From Pseudomonas kilonensis (GTDB lineage Bacteria; Pseudomonadota; Gammaproteobacteria; Pseudomonadales; Pseudomonadaceae): a stretch of 64,000 nt of DNA. Where the stretch lies: positions 62,001-126,000 of the forward strand of contig NZ_LHVH01000026.1 of the NCBI RefSeq assembly GCF_001269885.1. Direction: 5' to 3'. A program made the translations under genes and the position numbers. The notes beneath the pieces are model-generated. The model searched no databases. It saw only the letters and a list, made by a program, of their open reading frames with translations, and was not told where the DNA came from. Each line of letters begins with the position of its first letter. Within the stretch, counting starts at the first letter, position 1. Positions 8,765 to 17,631 of this stretch are shown piece by piece.

Positions 8765-9049
8765 ATGACCGTAAGTATTGAAAGATCCAAGCCCGTTCCC
8801 ATCAACATGAGGGCGGATGAAAAAAAACGGAACCTGATCGATCTGGCAGCTGCCATGTCCGGTCGTGATCGAACCAGCTTTATCTTGGAAGCTGCTTGTC
8901 AGAAAGCAGAGGAAGTCATCCTTGATAAGCGGCTGTTCCTTCTCGACGACGTTGCATTTGACGCATTTGAACAGGCCATGGAAGCCAATCCGATTCGAGG
9001 TAACAAATGTCTACTTCAACTTCTCGAAAGGCCCAAACCGTGGAGCTGA
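8765..9049 (+). CDS. tacA: DUF1778 (TacA-type) antitoxin
   Basis: This 94-aa protein matches the DUF1778 antitoxin plan. An N-terminal ribbon-helix-helix DNA-binding part (PINMRADEKKRNLIDLAA then GRDRTSFILEAACQKAEE) is followed by a toxin-neutralising tail (VAFDAFEQAM, ending LLERPKPW). It binds and blocks the acetyl-CoA site of its partner GNAT toxin and represses the operon. It overlaps the toxin gene by 43 bp, the usual arrangement. AAGGCGG lies upstream of the ATG. The pair sits between a tRNA-Ser and a copy of that tRNA's 3' end. Type II class is assigned from family knowledge. Confidence 0.88.
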   Translation: MTVSIERSKPVPINMRADEKKRNLIDLAAAMSGRDRTSFILEAACQKAEEVILDKRLFLLDDVAFDAFEQAMEANPIRGNKCLLQLLERPKPWS

Positions 9050-9528
9050 GAGCTCCAGAAAAGTTGAACGACGACCACGTCCTGGACGAATTCGATTCAG
9101 GCGTGGCGTCGATCAACGATTATCTTCAAAAAACAGCACGTAAAGCTCAAGCCGCCAAGCAAGCCATTGTGTACGTTGTCTGTCGCAAGGACACATCGGT
9201 CGTCATGGGTTATTACACCCTGTCGAGTGGATCGATCGCTCGAGAGAATGTCGTTCCGAAAAGCCGTCAGCGCAATTCTCCGAGTGTGCACCCAGTGACC
9301 TTGTTGGGACGCATGGGCATCACTGAAACAGCACAGGGCCAGGGCTTCGCTATCGGCTTGCTTCAGGATGCGGTTGAACGAGCAATTATCGCGTCTGAAA
9401 CCATCGGTTCTACTGCAATGATTGTTCACCCGCTTAACCAGCGTCTGTCAGACTTTTATGCCAAACACGCAGGATTTATTCCGTGTCCTGAGCTTTCGCC
9501 TATTACGTTGATGTTGCCACTCCGATAG
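9007..9528 (+). CDS. tacT: GNAT toxin of TacT type
   Basis: This 173-aa GNAT enzyme belongs to the toxin branch that acetylates the amino group of charged tRNAs and so stops translation. Visible family marks are the N-terminal APEKLNDDHVLDEFDSG, the strand YVVCRKDTSVVMGYYTLS, the acetyl-CoA loop AQGQGFAIGLLQDAV, and the C-terminal catalytic-Tyr region LSDFYAKHAGF. It overlaps tacA by 43 bp and appears full length, so the module is probably active. The ATG at 9007 is the only good start. Location inside a candidate tRNA-integrated remnant suggests acquisition by transfer. Confidence 0.88.
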   Translation: MSTSTSRKAQTVELRAPEKLNDDHVLDEFDSGVASINDYLQKTARKAQAAKQAIVYVVCRKDTSVVMGYYTLSSGSIARENVVPKSRQRNSPSVHPVTLLGRMGITETAQGQGFAIGLLQDAVERAIIASETIGSTAMIVHPLNQRLSDFYAKHAGFIPCPELSPITLMLPLR

Positions 9529-9674
9529 CCTTTTGATGTGCCCCTGAAACCGTCGACTCGCCCCGTTCCGAGATCCATTGCAGATCGACGGCGCAACCGG
9601 GTTCGTCCACCGCGCACCAGTTTCCAGGGATCCAGTCCCACGGTGGTCCCATGGGAGCGTTTCTTGGACACCAA

Positions 9675-9717
9675 AAACCACAAACCCCCGACTTTCTCTA
9701 GGAAAATCAGGGGCTTG
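9675..9717 (-). terminator. tRNA-Ser terminator
   Basis: Read leftward after the tRNA CCA end, AAGCCCCTGATTTTC pairs with GAAAGTCGGGGGTTT, and a T-rich stretch follows. The stem is less perfect than its homologue at 8207-8250. Confidence 0.7.
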
Positions 9718-9730
9718 CGTTTGTAGAATG

Positions 9731-9820
9731 TGGCGGTGAAGGAGAGATTCGAACTCTCGATACAGTTTCCTGTATACACACTTTCCAGGCGTGCTCCTTA
9801 AGCCACTCGGACACTTCACC
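9731..9820 (-). tRNA. tRNA-Ser (anticodon GGA)
   Basis: This is a 90-nt class II tRNA with a long variable arm. The acceptor stem GGTGAAG pairs with CTTCACC and is followed by encoded GCCA. The D-arm has GAGTGGCTTAAGG, the anticodon loop is CTGGAAA (GGA), and the T-loop is GTTCGAATC. A promoter fits at -10 TACATT (9859-9864) and -35 TTGCCA (9881-9886) with 17-bp spacing. The 3' 17 bases are repeated at 8262-8278. Confidence 0.96.
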
Positions 9821-9858
9821 GTATCTCGGCAAACTGTTCAGTCTGTCGAGGCGCGCTA

Positions 9859-9886
9859 ATGTAGTCGAAAGCTTTTCCGATGGCAA
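9859..9886 (-). promoter_or_regulatory. Predicted sigma-70 promoter of tRNA-Ser
   Basis: On the minus strand, TTGCCA (9881-9886) and TACATT (9859-9864) are separated by 17 bp, about 40 bp upstream of the mature tRNA 5' end. Confidence 0.5.
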
Positions 9887-10128
9887 AGGTTTTTTTCAGA
9901 ATTTTCATGCGGTTAAGCTTGGTCGGGCATTTCAAACGCACTTAGGCATGGCAAACCGGCCAATCTTCGGGACTATGCAGGCGCTGCTCTATAGATGAAG
10001 GCGAAGCGGGATGGGCGGGACAGGCTGTTTGCGGGGCTTGGAGCTGACCGGTGAGTCAGTCACGGCGCTTTACCTGGCCTGCGGCGGTGAGTAACGTCTG
10101 CGTCACTTCTCTTACAAGGAATAGCGTC

Positions 10129-10818
10129 ATGAGCGACTTGATTGCCTACCATCTCGAAGACGGTATCGCGACCCTGACCTTGAACAACGGCAAGGTCAAT
10201 GCCATCTCGCCGGATGTGATTGCCGCGTTCAACGCTGCGCTGGACCAGGCGACGGCGGATCGGGCGGTGGTGATCATTACCGGGCAACCGGGGATTTTGT
10301 CGGGTGGTTACGATCTGAAGGTGATGACCGCCGGTCCCAAGGAAGCGGTGGGCCTGGTCACGGCCGGCTCGACCCTGGCCCGTCGCTTGTTGTCGCACCC
10401 CTTCCCTGTCGTTGTCGCTTGCCCGGGGCATGCGGTGGCCAAGGGTGCGTTCCTGCTGCTCTCGGCGGATTATCGCATCGGGGTGGAAGGGCCGTTCAGC
10501 ATCGGCCTGAACGAAGTGCAGATCGGCATGACCATGCACCACGCCGGTATCGAGCTGGCCCGTGATCGCCTGCGCAAGTCGGCGTTCCACCGCTCGGTAA
10601 TCAATGCCGAGATGTTTAACCCACAGGGCGCTGTGGATGCCGGCTTCCTCGACAAGGTGGTGTCGGCCGAAGAACTGCAGGGCGCGGCCCTGGAAGCGGC
10701 GCGTCAGTTGAAGAAGATAAACATGTCCGCCCACAAGAACACCAAGCTGAAAGTGCGCAAAGCCCTGCTGGAAACGCTGGACAGCGCGATTCTGCTGGAT
10801 CAGGAGCATATGGGCTGA
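10129..10818 (+). CDS. Crotonase/enoyl-CoA hydratase family protein
   Basis: This is a 229-aa single-domain crotonase acting on acyl-CoA thioesters. The oxyanion-hole segments are LSGGYDLK near residue 63 and CPGHAVAKGAFLLL near residue 105, and LNEVQIGM lies in the region that carries the catalytic acid in hydratases. The first oxyanion segment has GGYDLK in place of the usual GADLK, and the typical pair of catalytic Glu residues is not obvious. It may therefore be an isomerase or hydrolase-like member. I start it at 10129 because AAGGA lies nine bases upstream. It stands alone. Confidence 0.85.
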   Translation: MSDLIAYHLEDGIATLTLNNGKVNAISPDVIAAFNAALDQATADRAVVIITGQPGILSGGYDLKVMTAGPKEAVGLVTAGSTLARRLLSHPFPVVVACPGHAVAKGAFLLLSADYRIGVEGPFSIGLNEVQIGMTMHHAGIELARDRLRKSAFHRSVINAEMFNPQGAVDAGFLDKVVSAEELQGAALEAARQLKKINMSAHKNTKLKVRKALLETLDSAILLDQEHMG

Positions 10819-10822
10819 GGCT

Positions 10823-10928
10823 TGTAGGAGCTGTCGAGCGGAGCGAGACTGCGATCTTTTGATCCTTCGCTCCGGACTCAATTGGTAATGGAAAGATCGC
10901 AGCCTCGCTCCGCTCGTCAGCTCCTACG
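10823..10928. repeat. REP-like palindromic pair (GTAGGAGCTG type)
   Basis: TGTAGGAGCTGTCGAGCGGA (10823-10842) and its continuation to 10860 are mirrored by 10891-10928, giving arms of about 37 bp with few mismatches around a 30-bp loop. This is a second REP family, distinct from the GTGGGAGC type seen elsewhere in the window. It follows the crotonase stop directly and may also stabilise or end that transcript. Confidence 0.75.
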
Positions 10929-11135
10929 GGCCCAGAGAGAGCGAGCCCTCACCTGGAGTCGGGCTTTTTCCTACGCGCGTCGCTTAAAAGTCCGCAACCG
11001 CTCTACACCGCTTCTGTCACGCCATGTGGAAACATGCGCTTAAACATCGTCCATTTCCTACCTCTATAGGGGCAATTGCCGAAAACAGTGCACATCCGTA
11101 CACTGCGCCACCTTTTGTCCCGATGGGGCCTGTAG
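10929..11135. other. Spacer before plsC-like gene
   Basis: With the preceding palindrome this completes a 317-bp gap. It presumably holds the acyltransferase promoter, but no clear -35/-10 pair, RNA or small gene was recognised. Confidence 0.4.
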
Positions 11136-11858
11136 ATGCTGTTTGTACTGCGTATGTTGTTGATGGGCCTGCATTTTGTATTGGCTGGCGTGCTCGGGGT
11201 GATTCTGGGCCTGTGCCGGCCGTTCAACCCGGACAACAGCCGTTTATGCGCACGATTTTACGCATTGCCGGCGATGTGCATTTTGCGCCTGCGGGTCCGG
11301 ACGCAAGTCGACACGCTGGTGAATAAGCCCAACGGCTGCGTCATCATCGCCAACCACCAATCCAACTATGACCTGTTCATGTTCGGCAACGTGGTGCCGC
11401 GCCGTACCGTGTGTATCGGCAAGAAGAGCCTGAAATGGGTGCCGCTGTTCGGGCAATTGTTCTGGCTGGCGGGCAACGTGTTGATCGACCGCGGCAATGC
11501 GATCAAGGCGCGACAGTCGATGCTGACCACCACCCATACCTTGCAGCACGAGGACACCTCGATCTGGGTTTTCCCGGAGGGCACGCGCAATCTCGGTGAG
11601 GACCTGCTGCCGTTCAAGAAAGGCGCCTTCCAGATGGCAATAGCCGCCGGGGTGCCGATTGTTCCGGTGTGCGTCAGCAGCTACATCAAGCATATGCGCC
11701 TCAATCGCTGGCGCAGCGGTGACATCCTCATACGCTCATTGCCGGCGATTCCTACAGCCGGGTTGAGCATGGATGACATGCCCCGGCTCATTGCCCAATG
11801 CCGTGAGCAGATGCGCGAGTGCATCGCGACAATGGACCGGCAGCTGCAAACCGCCTGA
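11136..11858 (+). CDS. 1-acyl-sn-glycerol-3-phosphate acyltransferase (PlsC family)
   Basis: This 240-aa membrane-associated acyltransferase would esterify the sn-2 position of lysophosphatidate in phospholipid synthesis. The N-terminal hydrophobic segment (FVLRMLLMGLHFVLAGVLG) anchors it. Motif I is NHQSNYD (HX4D) near residue 78, and the glycerol-phosphate-binding motif is FPEGTRN near residue 147. Family members often coexist as several paralogues in Pseudomonas, so the main cellular enzyme may be another copy. A clear terminator follows at 11863-11890. Confidence 0.9.
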   Translation: MLFVLRMLLMGLHFVLAGVLGVILGLCRPFNPDNSRLCARFYALPAMCILRLRVRTQVDTLVNKPNGCVIIANHQSNYDLFMFGNVVPRRTVCIGKKSLKWVPLFGQLFWLAGNVLIDRGNAIKARQSMLTTTHTLQHEDTSIWVFPEGTRNLGEDLLPFKKGAFQMAIAAGVPIVPVCVSSYIKHMRLNRWRSGDILIRSLPAIPTAGLSMDDMPRLIAQCREQMRECIATMDRQLQTA

Positions 11859-11862
11859 ATGG

Positions 11863-11890
11863 AAAACCCGCCCCCTCGGCGGGTTTTCTT
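11863..11890 (+). terminator. Rho-independent terminator after the PlsC-like gene
   Basis: AAAACCCGCC, the loop CCCT, then CGGCGGGTTTTCTT form a GC-rich stem with a T-run five bases after the stop codon. Confidence 0.85.
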
Positions 11891-11994
11891 TTACCGCCGA
11901 ACTCCGCAGATTTTGCTGACTCTCAAGCTACAGGGCGCGCTAAGCTGAACGCTGCCTGCCACTGCCATTTTCCAATAAGAAGTGAACCACCATT

Positions 11995-12966
11995 ATGGGT
12001 AGAGTCGTTGCTGCTGCGGTCTACAGCGCCGGTAAGAAAGTCACCAATATCACCCTCGACGAAGGCAGTGCCTGGGCTGCCAAACCTGGTCATTTTGTAT
12101 GGATCGGTCTCGAAGAGCCCAGCGCCCTGGAGCTGACCAACCTGCAGCGTCAATTCAACCTGCACGAATTGGCGATCGAAGACGCCATGGAGAAACACAG
12201 CCGGCCCAAGCTGGAGACCTTTGGCGATGCGCTGTTTATCGTCACGTATTCGCCGATACGCAAGGACGGCAAACTGCTGTTCATCGAAACCCATATCTTT
12301 GCTGGCAAGGGCTACATCATCACGGCTCGCAACGGCCACTCCGCGTCCTACGCCCACGTCCGGCAGCGCTGTGAGGCACGTCCGCTTTTGCTGAAACATG
12401 GGGAAGATTTCGTCCTCTACGCCATCCTTGATTTCGTGATTGAAAACTACCAGCCAATGGGTGAGGCCATTCACGCCGAAATCGATGAGCTGGAACACAA
12501 TGTCATGTGCAGCTCCCTGAACGAACGGGACATCCAGAACCTGCACAGCTTGCGCCGCGACGTATTGCGCCTGCGCCGTTACGCGGCGCCAATGGTGGAG
12601 ATCAGTGAAGAGTTGCAGAAACTCGACTTCCCCTTTATCGACAAGAACATGAGCCCGTATTTCCGCGATGTGCAGATTCATGTCACGCGGCAAATGGAAG
12701 ACCTGGCCACCCTGGCCGACATCGCCAGCCAGACCATCGAAGTCGGCGTGCTGCTCGAAGCGTCGCGCCAGAGCGTGGTGCAGCGCAAGTTCGCGGCTTG
12801 GGCGGCGATCCTGGCGTTTCCCACAGCCGTGGCCGGGATCTATGGGATGAACTTCCAGGACATGCCGGAGTTGAGTTGGCAATACGGGTATTTCGCGGTG
12901 CTGGGGGTTATTGCGGTGGGCTGCTCGTCGCTGTGGTGGAGCTTCAAGCGATCGGGGTGGTTGTAG
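11995..12966 (+). CDS. corA: CorA family magnesium/cobalt transporter
   Basis: This 323-aa protein forms a homopentameric divalent-cation channel. A long cytoplasmic N-terminal domain and helix lead to two C-terminal membrane helices. The first ends in the selectivity signature YGMNF (near residue 282), followed by the loop MPEL and the second helix YFAVLGVIAVGCSSLWW. A basic end (FKRSGW) lies inside the cell. Length and ending match CorA rather than ZntB. It is monocistronic between the acyltransferase terminator and a REP fragment. Confidence 0.93.
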   Translation: MGRVVAAAVYSAGKKVTNITLDEGSAWAAKPGHFVWIGLEEPSALELTNLQRQFNLHELAIEDAMEKHSRPKLETFGDALFIVTYSPIRKDGKLLFIETHIFAGKGYIITARNGHSASYAHVRQRCEARPLLLKHGEDFVLYAILDFVIENYQPMGEAIHAEIDELEHNVMCSSLNERDIQNLHSLRRDVLRLRRYAAPMVEISEELQKLDFPFIDKNMSPYFRDVQIHVTRQMEDLATLADIASQTIEVGVLLEASRQSVVQRKFAAWAAILAFPTAVAGIYGMNFQDMPELSWQYGYFAVLGVIAVGCSSLWWSFKRSGWL

Positions 12967-13007
12967 GCGAACAGTGGAATTAGTGTGAGATTCATCGTCG
13001 GAACGCC

Positions 13008-13033
13008 GCCCGGAGCAAGCTCGCTCCCACATG
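13008..13033 (-). repeat. Single REP fragment
   Basis: CCCGGAGCAAGCTCGCTCCC is one arm of the GTGGGAGC-type Pseudomonas REP, without its usual inverted partner. It lies between convergent corA and the amidotransferase gene. Confidence 0.6.
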
Positions 13034-13044
13034 AGTGGTGAACT

Positions 13045-13779
13045 TTAGCCTTGGGTGGCTTCAGCCTGCGGCTTGTGAGCGACGAAGCGCATCATCCACT
13101 CCGCCACCGTGGTGCCGTGGTGCTCGTGGGCAAGGCTCGCCACACCCTGGCTATAGATCTGCTCGCCGAGGTGCTGCTGGCGAATCTCCAGCAAGGCCCG
13201 GGAATAATCGTGGATGAACTCTGGGTGCCCCTGGAAGCACAGCACCTGGTCGTTGATGTGGTAGGCGGCGAATGGGCAGAAATCGCTGGAGGCGATGACG
13301 GTCGCGCTTTCGGGCAGTTCGGTGACCTGGTCTTGATGGCTGATCAGCAAGGTCAATTCTTCCATCACCGGGCTCATCCAAGGCGCCTTGGCGGCGAGTT
13401 TGTAGCGATGGGTGCCGACGCCCCAACCTTGGGTGGCGCGTTCAGTCTTACCGCCCAGCAACAACGCCAACAGCTGGTGACCAAAGCACACACCGAGCAA
13501 TTTATCGCCGCGCTGATAGCGCTCCAGCAGGTAAGTCTTGAGGGTTTGAATCCAGGGGTCGGTGCCGAAGGAATCAGCCTTGCTGCCGGTCACCAGATAA
13601 GCGTCGAATGCCTCCTCAGCGCCGGGGTAATGCCCCGCCATCACGTTGTACACGACGAATTCGGCCGCGATGGGCTGCTGCGAAAACAGGCGCTGGAACA
13701 TCTGCCCGTAACCCTGATATTGGTCGACCAGTTCCGGACGCAGGATATCGGTTTCCAGAATGCAGATGCGTAGCGACAT
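13045..13779 (-). CDS. Class I glutamine amidotransferase-like protein
   Basis: This is a 244-aa stand-alone GATase domain that releases ammonia from glutamine or hydrolyses gamma-glutamyl amides. The nucleophile elbow is LGVCFGHQLLA near residue 90, and the His-Glu of the triad is in FQGHPEFIHDY near residue 180. The start at 13779 (MSLRICILET) is chosen because the protein core begins there. It lies 90 bp downstream of the FadB-type gene. The same neighbourhood is known in P. aeruginosa from memory, without a proven link. The acceptor or substrate is unknown. Confidence 0.87.
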   Translation of the reverse strand: MSLRICILETDILRPELVDQYQGYGQMFQRLFSQQPIAAEFVVYNVMAGHYPGAEEAFDAYLVTGSKADSFGTDPWIQTLKTYLLERYQRGDKLLGVCFGHQLLALLLGGKTERATQGWGVGTHRYKLAAKAPWMSPVMEELTLLISHQDQVTELPESATVIASSDFCPFAAYHINDQVLCFQGHPEFIHDYSRALLEIRQQHLGEQIYSQGVASLAHEHHGTTVAEWMMRFVAHKPQAEATQG

Positions 13780-13868
13780 AAAAAATACCTGACACGATGA
13801 TGGGAATATTGCACACCCCAGAGCCTGCCCTGAAACACCGTCCCAAGGCAAGCCCCTTCCCGGGTCTG

Positions 13869-16013
13869 TCAGAACAGTTCGTGGCGGGCGGCCTTCTCCA
13901 ACAACAAGGCCGGCGGTGAGAAGCGCTCGCCATATTGCTCGGCCAGATACTGGGCGCGACCTATAAAGTCCGGCAGGCCGTATTGGTTGATGAACTGCAG
14001 CGCACCACCGGTCCAGGCGGCGAAGCCAATACCGAAGATCGAGCCGACGTTGGCGTCGGCCGTCGAAGTCAGCACCCCCTCCTCCACGCAGCGCACGGTT
14101 TCCAGGGCCTGGATGAACAGCAGGCGATCACGGATATCCTGCGGGGAAATCTGCCCGTCGGCTTTCTCGAAGCGGCTTTTGAGCGCCGGCCACAGGTACT
14201 TTTGCCCATCGGCCGGGTATTCATAGAAACCGGCACCGGCGGCCTTGCCCGGGCGCTTGTATTCGTTGAGCAACAAGTCAATCACAGCGAACGCCGGGTG
14301 CTCAATCGGCGCTTTCCCTTCTGCACGCAGGTCCTTGGTGGTTTGCGCGCGGATATGGCTCATCAAGCTGAGGGAAACTTCGTCAGAGATCGCCAGAGGC
14401 CCGACCGGTATGCCGGCCTTGCGCGCTTCGGTCTCGATCATCGGCGCACTCACGCCCTCGCCGAGCATGGCGATGCCCTCATTGGTAAAGGTGCCGAATA
14501 CCCGCGACGTGAAGAAACCGCGACTGTCGTTGACCACAATCGGCGTCTTGTTGATCTGCAGGACAAAATCGAACCCCCGGGCCAGGGTCGCGTCACTGGT
14601 GCGCGCGCCCTTGATGATCTCCACCAGGGGCATTTTTTCCACCGGGCTGAAGAAGTGCAGGCCGATGAACTTCGTCGGGTCTGGCACAGCCATGGCCAGG
14701 CCGGTGATGGGCAAGGTCGAGGTGTTGGAAGCGATCACCGCATCATCGCCCACCACCGCCTGGGCGGCGGCCGACACTCTGGCTTTCAGGGCGCGATCTT
14801 CAAACACCGCTTCGATGATCAGGTCGCAGCCGGCCAGGTCGGCGTTGCTGTCGGTCGTGTGAATCCGCGCCAGCGTGGCTTCGCGCTGCTCGGCGGTGAG
14901 TTGACCGCGGGCGATCTTTTTATCCAGCAACGCCGCCGAACGGGCCTTGCCCTTCTCGGCCGCCGCCAGATCGACATCCTTGAGTACCACTGCGATGCCG
15001 GCCACGGCGCTGACATAGGCGATACCCGCCCCCATCATGCCCGCGCCGAGCACGCCGACTTTTTTCGTCAGATAAGGCGCAAAACCCTGTGGGCGAGAAC
15101 CACCGGCCTTGATCTCGTTGAGCTGGAACCAGAAGGTACCCATCAGATTCTTCGCCACCTGGCCGGTGGTCAGTTCGGTGAAGTAACGGGTTTCGATCAG
15201 GTGCGCGGTGTCGAAATCTACCTGGGCACCCTCCACCGCTGCGCAGAGGATTTTCTCCGGTGCTGGCAGGCAACCCTGGGTCTTGTTGCGCAGGATCGAA
15301 GGGGCGATAGCCAGCATTTGCGCAACTTTCGGGTCAGACGGCGTGCCGCCCGGCAGTCGATAGTCCTTTGCATCCCAGGGTTGGATGACGCTGGGGTTGG
15401 CAAGAATCCAGGCTCGGGATTTGGCCAGCAGTTCGTCACGATCCTTCGCCAGCTCATCGATCAAACCGGCCTGCAGCGCTTGTTGCGCATTGACCTTCTT
15501 GCCCTCGAGCAGATACGGCAAGGCCTTTTCCAAACCGAGCAGGCGCACCATCCGCACCACCCCGCCACCGCCCGGCAACAGGCCAAGCGTGACCTCCGGC
15601 AAGCCGAGCTGCACCGACGGCAGGTCCAGGGCCACGCGATGATGGCAGGCCAGGCAGATTTCCCAACCACCGCCGAGGGCCGCGCCATTGATGGCCGCCA
15701 CCACGGGTTTGCCCAAGGTCTCCAAGGCTCGCAGTTGCGCTTTAAGCCGCAGGACCATGTCGTAGAAAGCCTTGGCCTCGGGCTTGCCGACCTTGATCAA
15801 TTCGTTGAGGTCACCGCCGGCGAAGAAGGTGTGCTTGGCCGAGGTGATGATCACACCGGCAATCGAGTCCTTTTCAGCCTGCAAACGGGCGACGCAGGCG
15901 GCCATGGCCTCACGGTACACCGCGTTCATGGTATTGGCGCTCTGGCCCGGCATGTCCAGGGTCAGGACGACGATCCGGTCCTGGCCAGTTTCGTAACGAA
16001 TGGCATCGGTCAT
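13869..16013 (-). CDS. Bifunctional enoyl-CoA hydratase / 3-hydroxyacyl-CoA dehydrogenase (FadB/FadJ type)
   Basis: This 714-aa multifunctional beta-oxidation subunit hydrates trans-2-enoyl-CoA and oxidises the 3-hydroxyacyl-CoA with NAD+. The crotonase domain (about 1-190) has INGAALGGGWEICLACHH and LPEVTLGLLPGGGG with its catalytic Glu. The Rossmann domain starts at GVLGAGMMGAGIAYVSA (near residue 320), the dehydrogenase His is in HFFSPVEKMPLVEI (near 450), and the C-terminal helical domains complete it. The thiolase gene lies directly upstream, with 26 bp between them, so the two probably form one complex. It is one of several FadBA-like pairs usual in Pseudomonas. Confidence 0.93.
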   Translation of the reverse strand: MTDAIRYETGQDRIVVLTLDMPGQSANTMNAVYREAMAACVARLQAEKDSIAGVIITSAKHTFFAGGDLNELIKVGKPEAKAFYDMVLRLKAQLRALETLGKPVVAAINGAALGGGWEICLACHHRVALDLPSVQLGLPEVTLGLLPGGGGVVRMVRLLGLEKALPYLLEGKKVNAQQALQAGLIDELAKDRDELLAKSRAWILANPSVIQPWDAKDYRLPGGTPSDPKVAQMLAIAPSILRNKTQGCLPAPEKILCAAVEGAQVDFDTAHLIETRYFTELTTGQVAKNLMGTFWFQLNEIKAGGSRPQGFAPYLTKKVGVLGAGMMGAGIAYVSAVAGIAVVLKDVDLAAAEKGKARSAALLDKKIARGQLTAEQREATLARIHTTDSNADLAGCDLIIEAVFEDRALKARVSAAAQAVVGDDAVIASNTSTLPITGLAMAVPDPTKFIGLHFFSPVEKMPLVEIIKGARTSDATLARGFDFVLQINKTPIVVNDSRGFFTSRVFGTFTNEGIAMLGEGVSAPMIETEARKAGIPVGPLAISDEVSLSLMSHIRAQTTKDLRAEGKAPIEHPAFAVIDLLLNEYKRPGKAAGAGFYEYPADGQKYLWPALKSRFEKADGQISPQDIRDRLLFIQALETVRCVEEGVLTSTADANVGSIFGIGFAAWTGGALQFINQYGLPDFIGRAQYLAEQYGERFSPPALLLEKAARHELF

Positions 16014-16039
16014 GAAAAAGTGTTCCTTGAAGTCGGGGC

Positions 16040-17245
16040 TCAGAGGCGTTCAATGACGGTGGCAATGCCCATACCGCCGCCGACACAGAGGGTCGCCAGG
16101 CCATAACGCAGGCGACGCACCTCCAATTCGTCGAGCAACGTGCCGAGAATCGCGCACCCCGTGGCGCCCAAGGGATGCCCCATGGCGATGGAGCCACCGT
16201 TGACGTTGACCTTGGCCGGGTCGATGGCCATGTCCTTGATGAACTTGAGCACCACCGAGGCGAAGGCCTCGTTGACTTCGAACAGGTCGATGTCCTCCAC
16301 CCGCAACCCGGCCTTGGCCAGGGCCTTGCGGGTAGCCGGCGCCGGGCCGGTGAGCATGATGGTCGGGTCGGTACTGGTGACTGCGGTGGCGACGATCCGC
16401 GCCCGGGGTTGCAGGCCCATGGCGCGCCCCTTGGCTTCGGAACCGATCAACATCAGTGCCGCACCGTCGACGATGCCGGAACTGTTGCCCGGCGTGTGCA
16501 CGTGATGGATTCGTTCGACATGGCTATAAACGCGCAGCGCCGTGCCATCGAAGCCCATCTGGCCCATGGCCTCGAAGCTTGGCTTGAGCTTGCCCAGGCC
16601 TTCGAGCGTGGAGTCGGCGCGGATGAATTCGTCGTGGTCCAGCAGCACGATGCCATTCTGGTCCCGCACGGCGACCAGGGATTTATTGAACGAACCGTCA
16701 GCCCGGGCACGCGCCGCTTTTTGCTGGGAATGCAGCGCATAGCCGTCGACATCCTCACGGCTAAAGCCTTCCAGCGTGGCGATCAGGTCGGCGCCGATGC
16801 CCTGGGGAACGAAGTGGCCGTGCAGGTTGGATTGCGGGTCCAGCGCCCACGCGCCGCCATCGCTGCCCATGGGCACCCGGGACATGGATTCGACGCCGCC
16901 GGCCACCACCAGGTCTTCGAAGCCGGAACGCACTTTCATGGCCGCCAGGTTCACCGCCTCCAGGCCCGAGGCGCAAAACCGATTGAGTTGCACACCGGCC
17001 ACGCTGACATCCCAATTGGCCACCAGCGCAGCGGTCTTGGCGATATCGGCCCCCTGTTCACCCACCGGGGTCACGCAACCGAGCACGATGTCATCGACTT
17101 GGCTGGTGTCCAGATCCATACGCTGTTGCAAGACGCTGAGCAGGCCACCCATCAGATTTACCGGCTTGACGCTGTGCAAGGCACCATCGGCCTTGCCCTT
17201 GCCACGGGGCGTGCGTAATGCGTCGAAAATCAAAGCTTGGGTCAT
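16040..17245 (-). CDS. Acetyl-CoA C-acyltransferase (thiolase, FadA type)
   Basis: This 401-aa thiolase cleaves 3-ketoacyl-CoA to acetyl-CoA and a shortened acyl-CoA. The acylated Cys is in RFCASGLEAVNL near residue 90. GGSIAMGHPLGATG near residue 355 holds the conserved His, and CVGGGMGIA near the end holds the second Cys. The start at 17245 (MTQALIFDAL) is supported by GAGGACGTC just upstream. It is the first gene of the two-gene beta-oxidation operon and precedes the FadB-type gene by 26 bp. No clear PsrA-type palindrome was found upstream, so its regulation is open. Confidence 0.93.
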   Translation of the reverse strand: MTQALIFDALRTPRGKGKADGALHSVKPVNLMGGLLSVLQQRMDLDTSQVDDIVLGCVTPVGEQGADIAKTAALVANWDVSVAGVQLNRFCASGLEAVNLAAMKVRSGFEDLVVAGGVESMSRVPMGSDGGAWALDPQSNLHGHFVPQGIGADLIATLEGFSREDVDGYALHSQQKAARARADGSFNKSLVAVRDQNGIVLLDHDEFIRADSTLEGLGKLKPSFEAMGQMGFDGTALRVYSHVERIHHVHTPGNSSGIVDGAALMLIGSEAKGRAMGLQPRARIVATAVTSTDPTIMLTGPAPATRKALAKAGLRVEDIDLFEVNEAFASVVLKFIKDMAIDPAKVNVNGGSIAMGHPLGATGCAILGTLLDELEVRRLRYGLATLCVGGGMGIATVIERL

Positions 17246-17631
17246 GACGTCCTCGAAACCACGGGGTAATGCGATGCCTTCAACCATAAGCCCAGTGGCG
17301 CCGGATTCAATGACCACAGCGCTCAATGGCGTTGACGGCCACGCTCAGACGAACGGTAGCGAGCTATCGGGTTAACCGATTCAGGAGGGCAAGCTGTCTA
17401 GCAAAAGGGCCGGCAGGAAGGTGGCAATAGGCCTCATGCCTTTTTTAGAGCAGCCTGTACCAAGCTGATATGAATTGGATCTAAGCCAAGGCCGCCGCGG
17501 CCCCTAATGTAATCCTTGTACAAGAAAGTCGTCGGGTTTTGCCGAGGCGCTTGTCGGACAGGAAGTGCAACGCCAGCCGCCATGGATATGCAGGCTGGCT
17601 TTTAGGAAATAACAATAAAGGCGGGTCAGCC
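17246..17631. other. 386-bp gap between thiolase and a small membrane gene
   Basis: The left part must hold the promoter of the beta-oxidation pair. No clear operator, RNA or terminator was recognised. AAAGGCGGGTC near the right end is the ribosome-binding site of the following small gene. Confidence 0.4.

Noticed and set aside
13935..16106. A 723-codon open frame on the plus strand
   Set aside because: It lies wholly opposite the FadB-type gene, has Gln/His/Arg-rich composition typical of antisense frames in GC-rich DNA, and shows no domain.
17246..17631. A PsrA-type operator for the beta-oxidation pair
   Set aside because: GAAAC occurs near 17253 but without a matching GTTTC/GTTTG arm at two to four bases.
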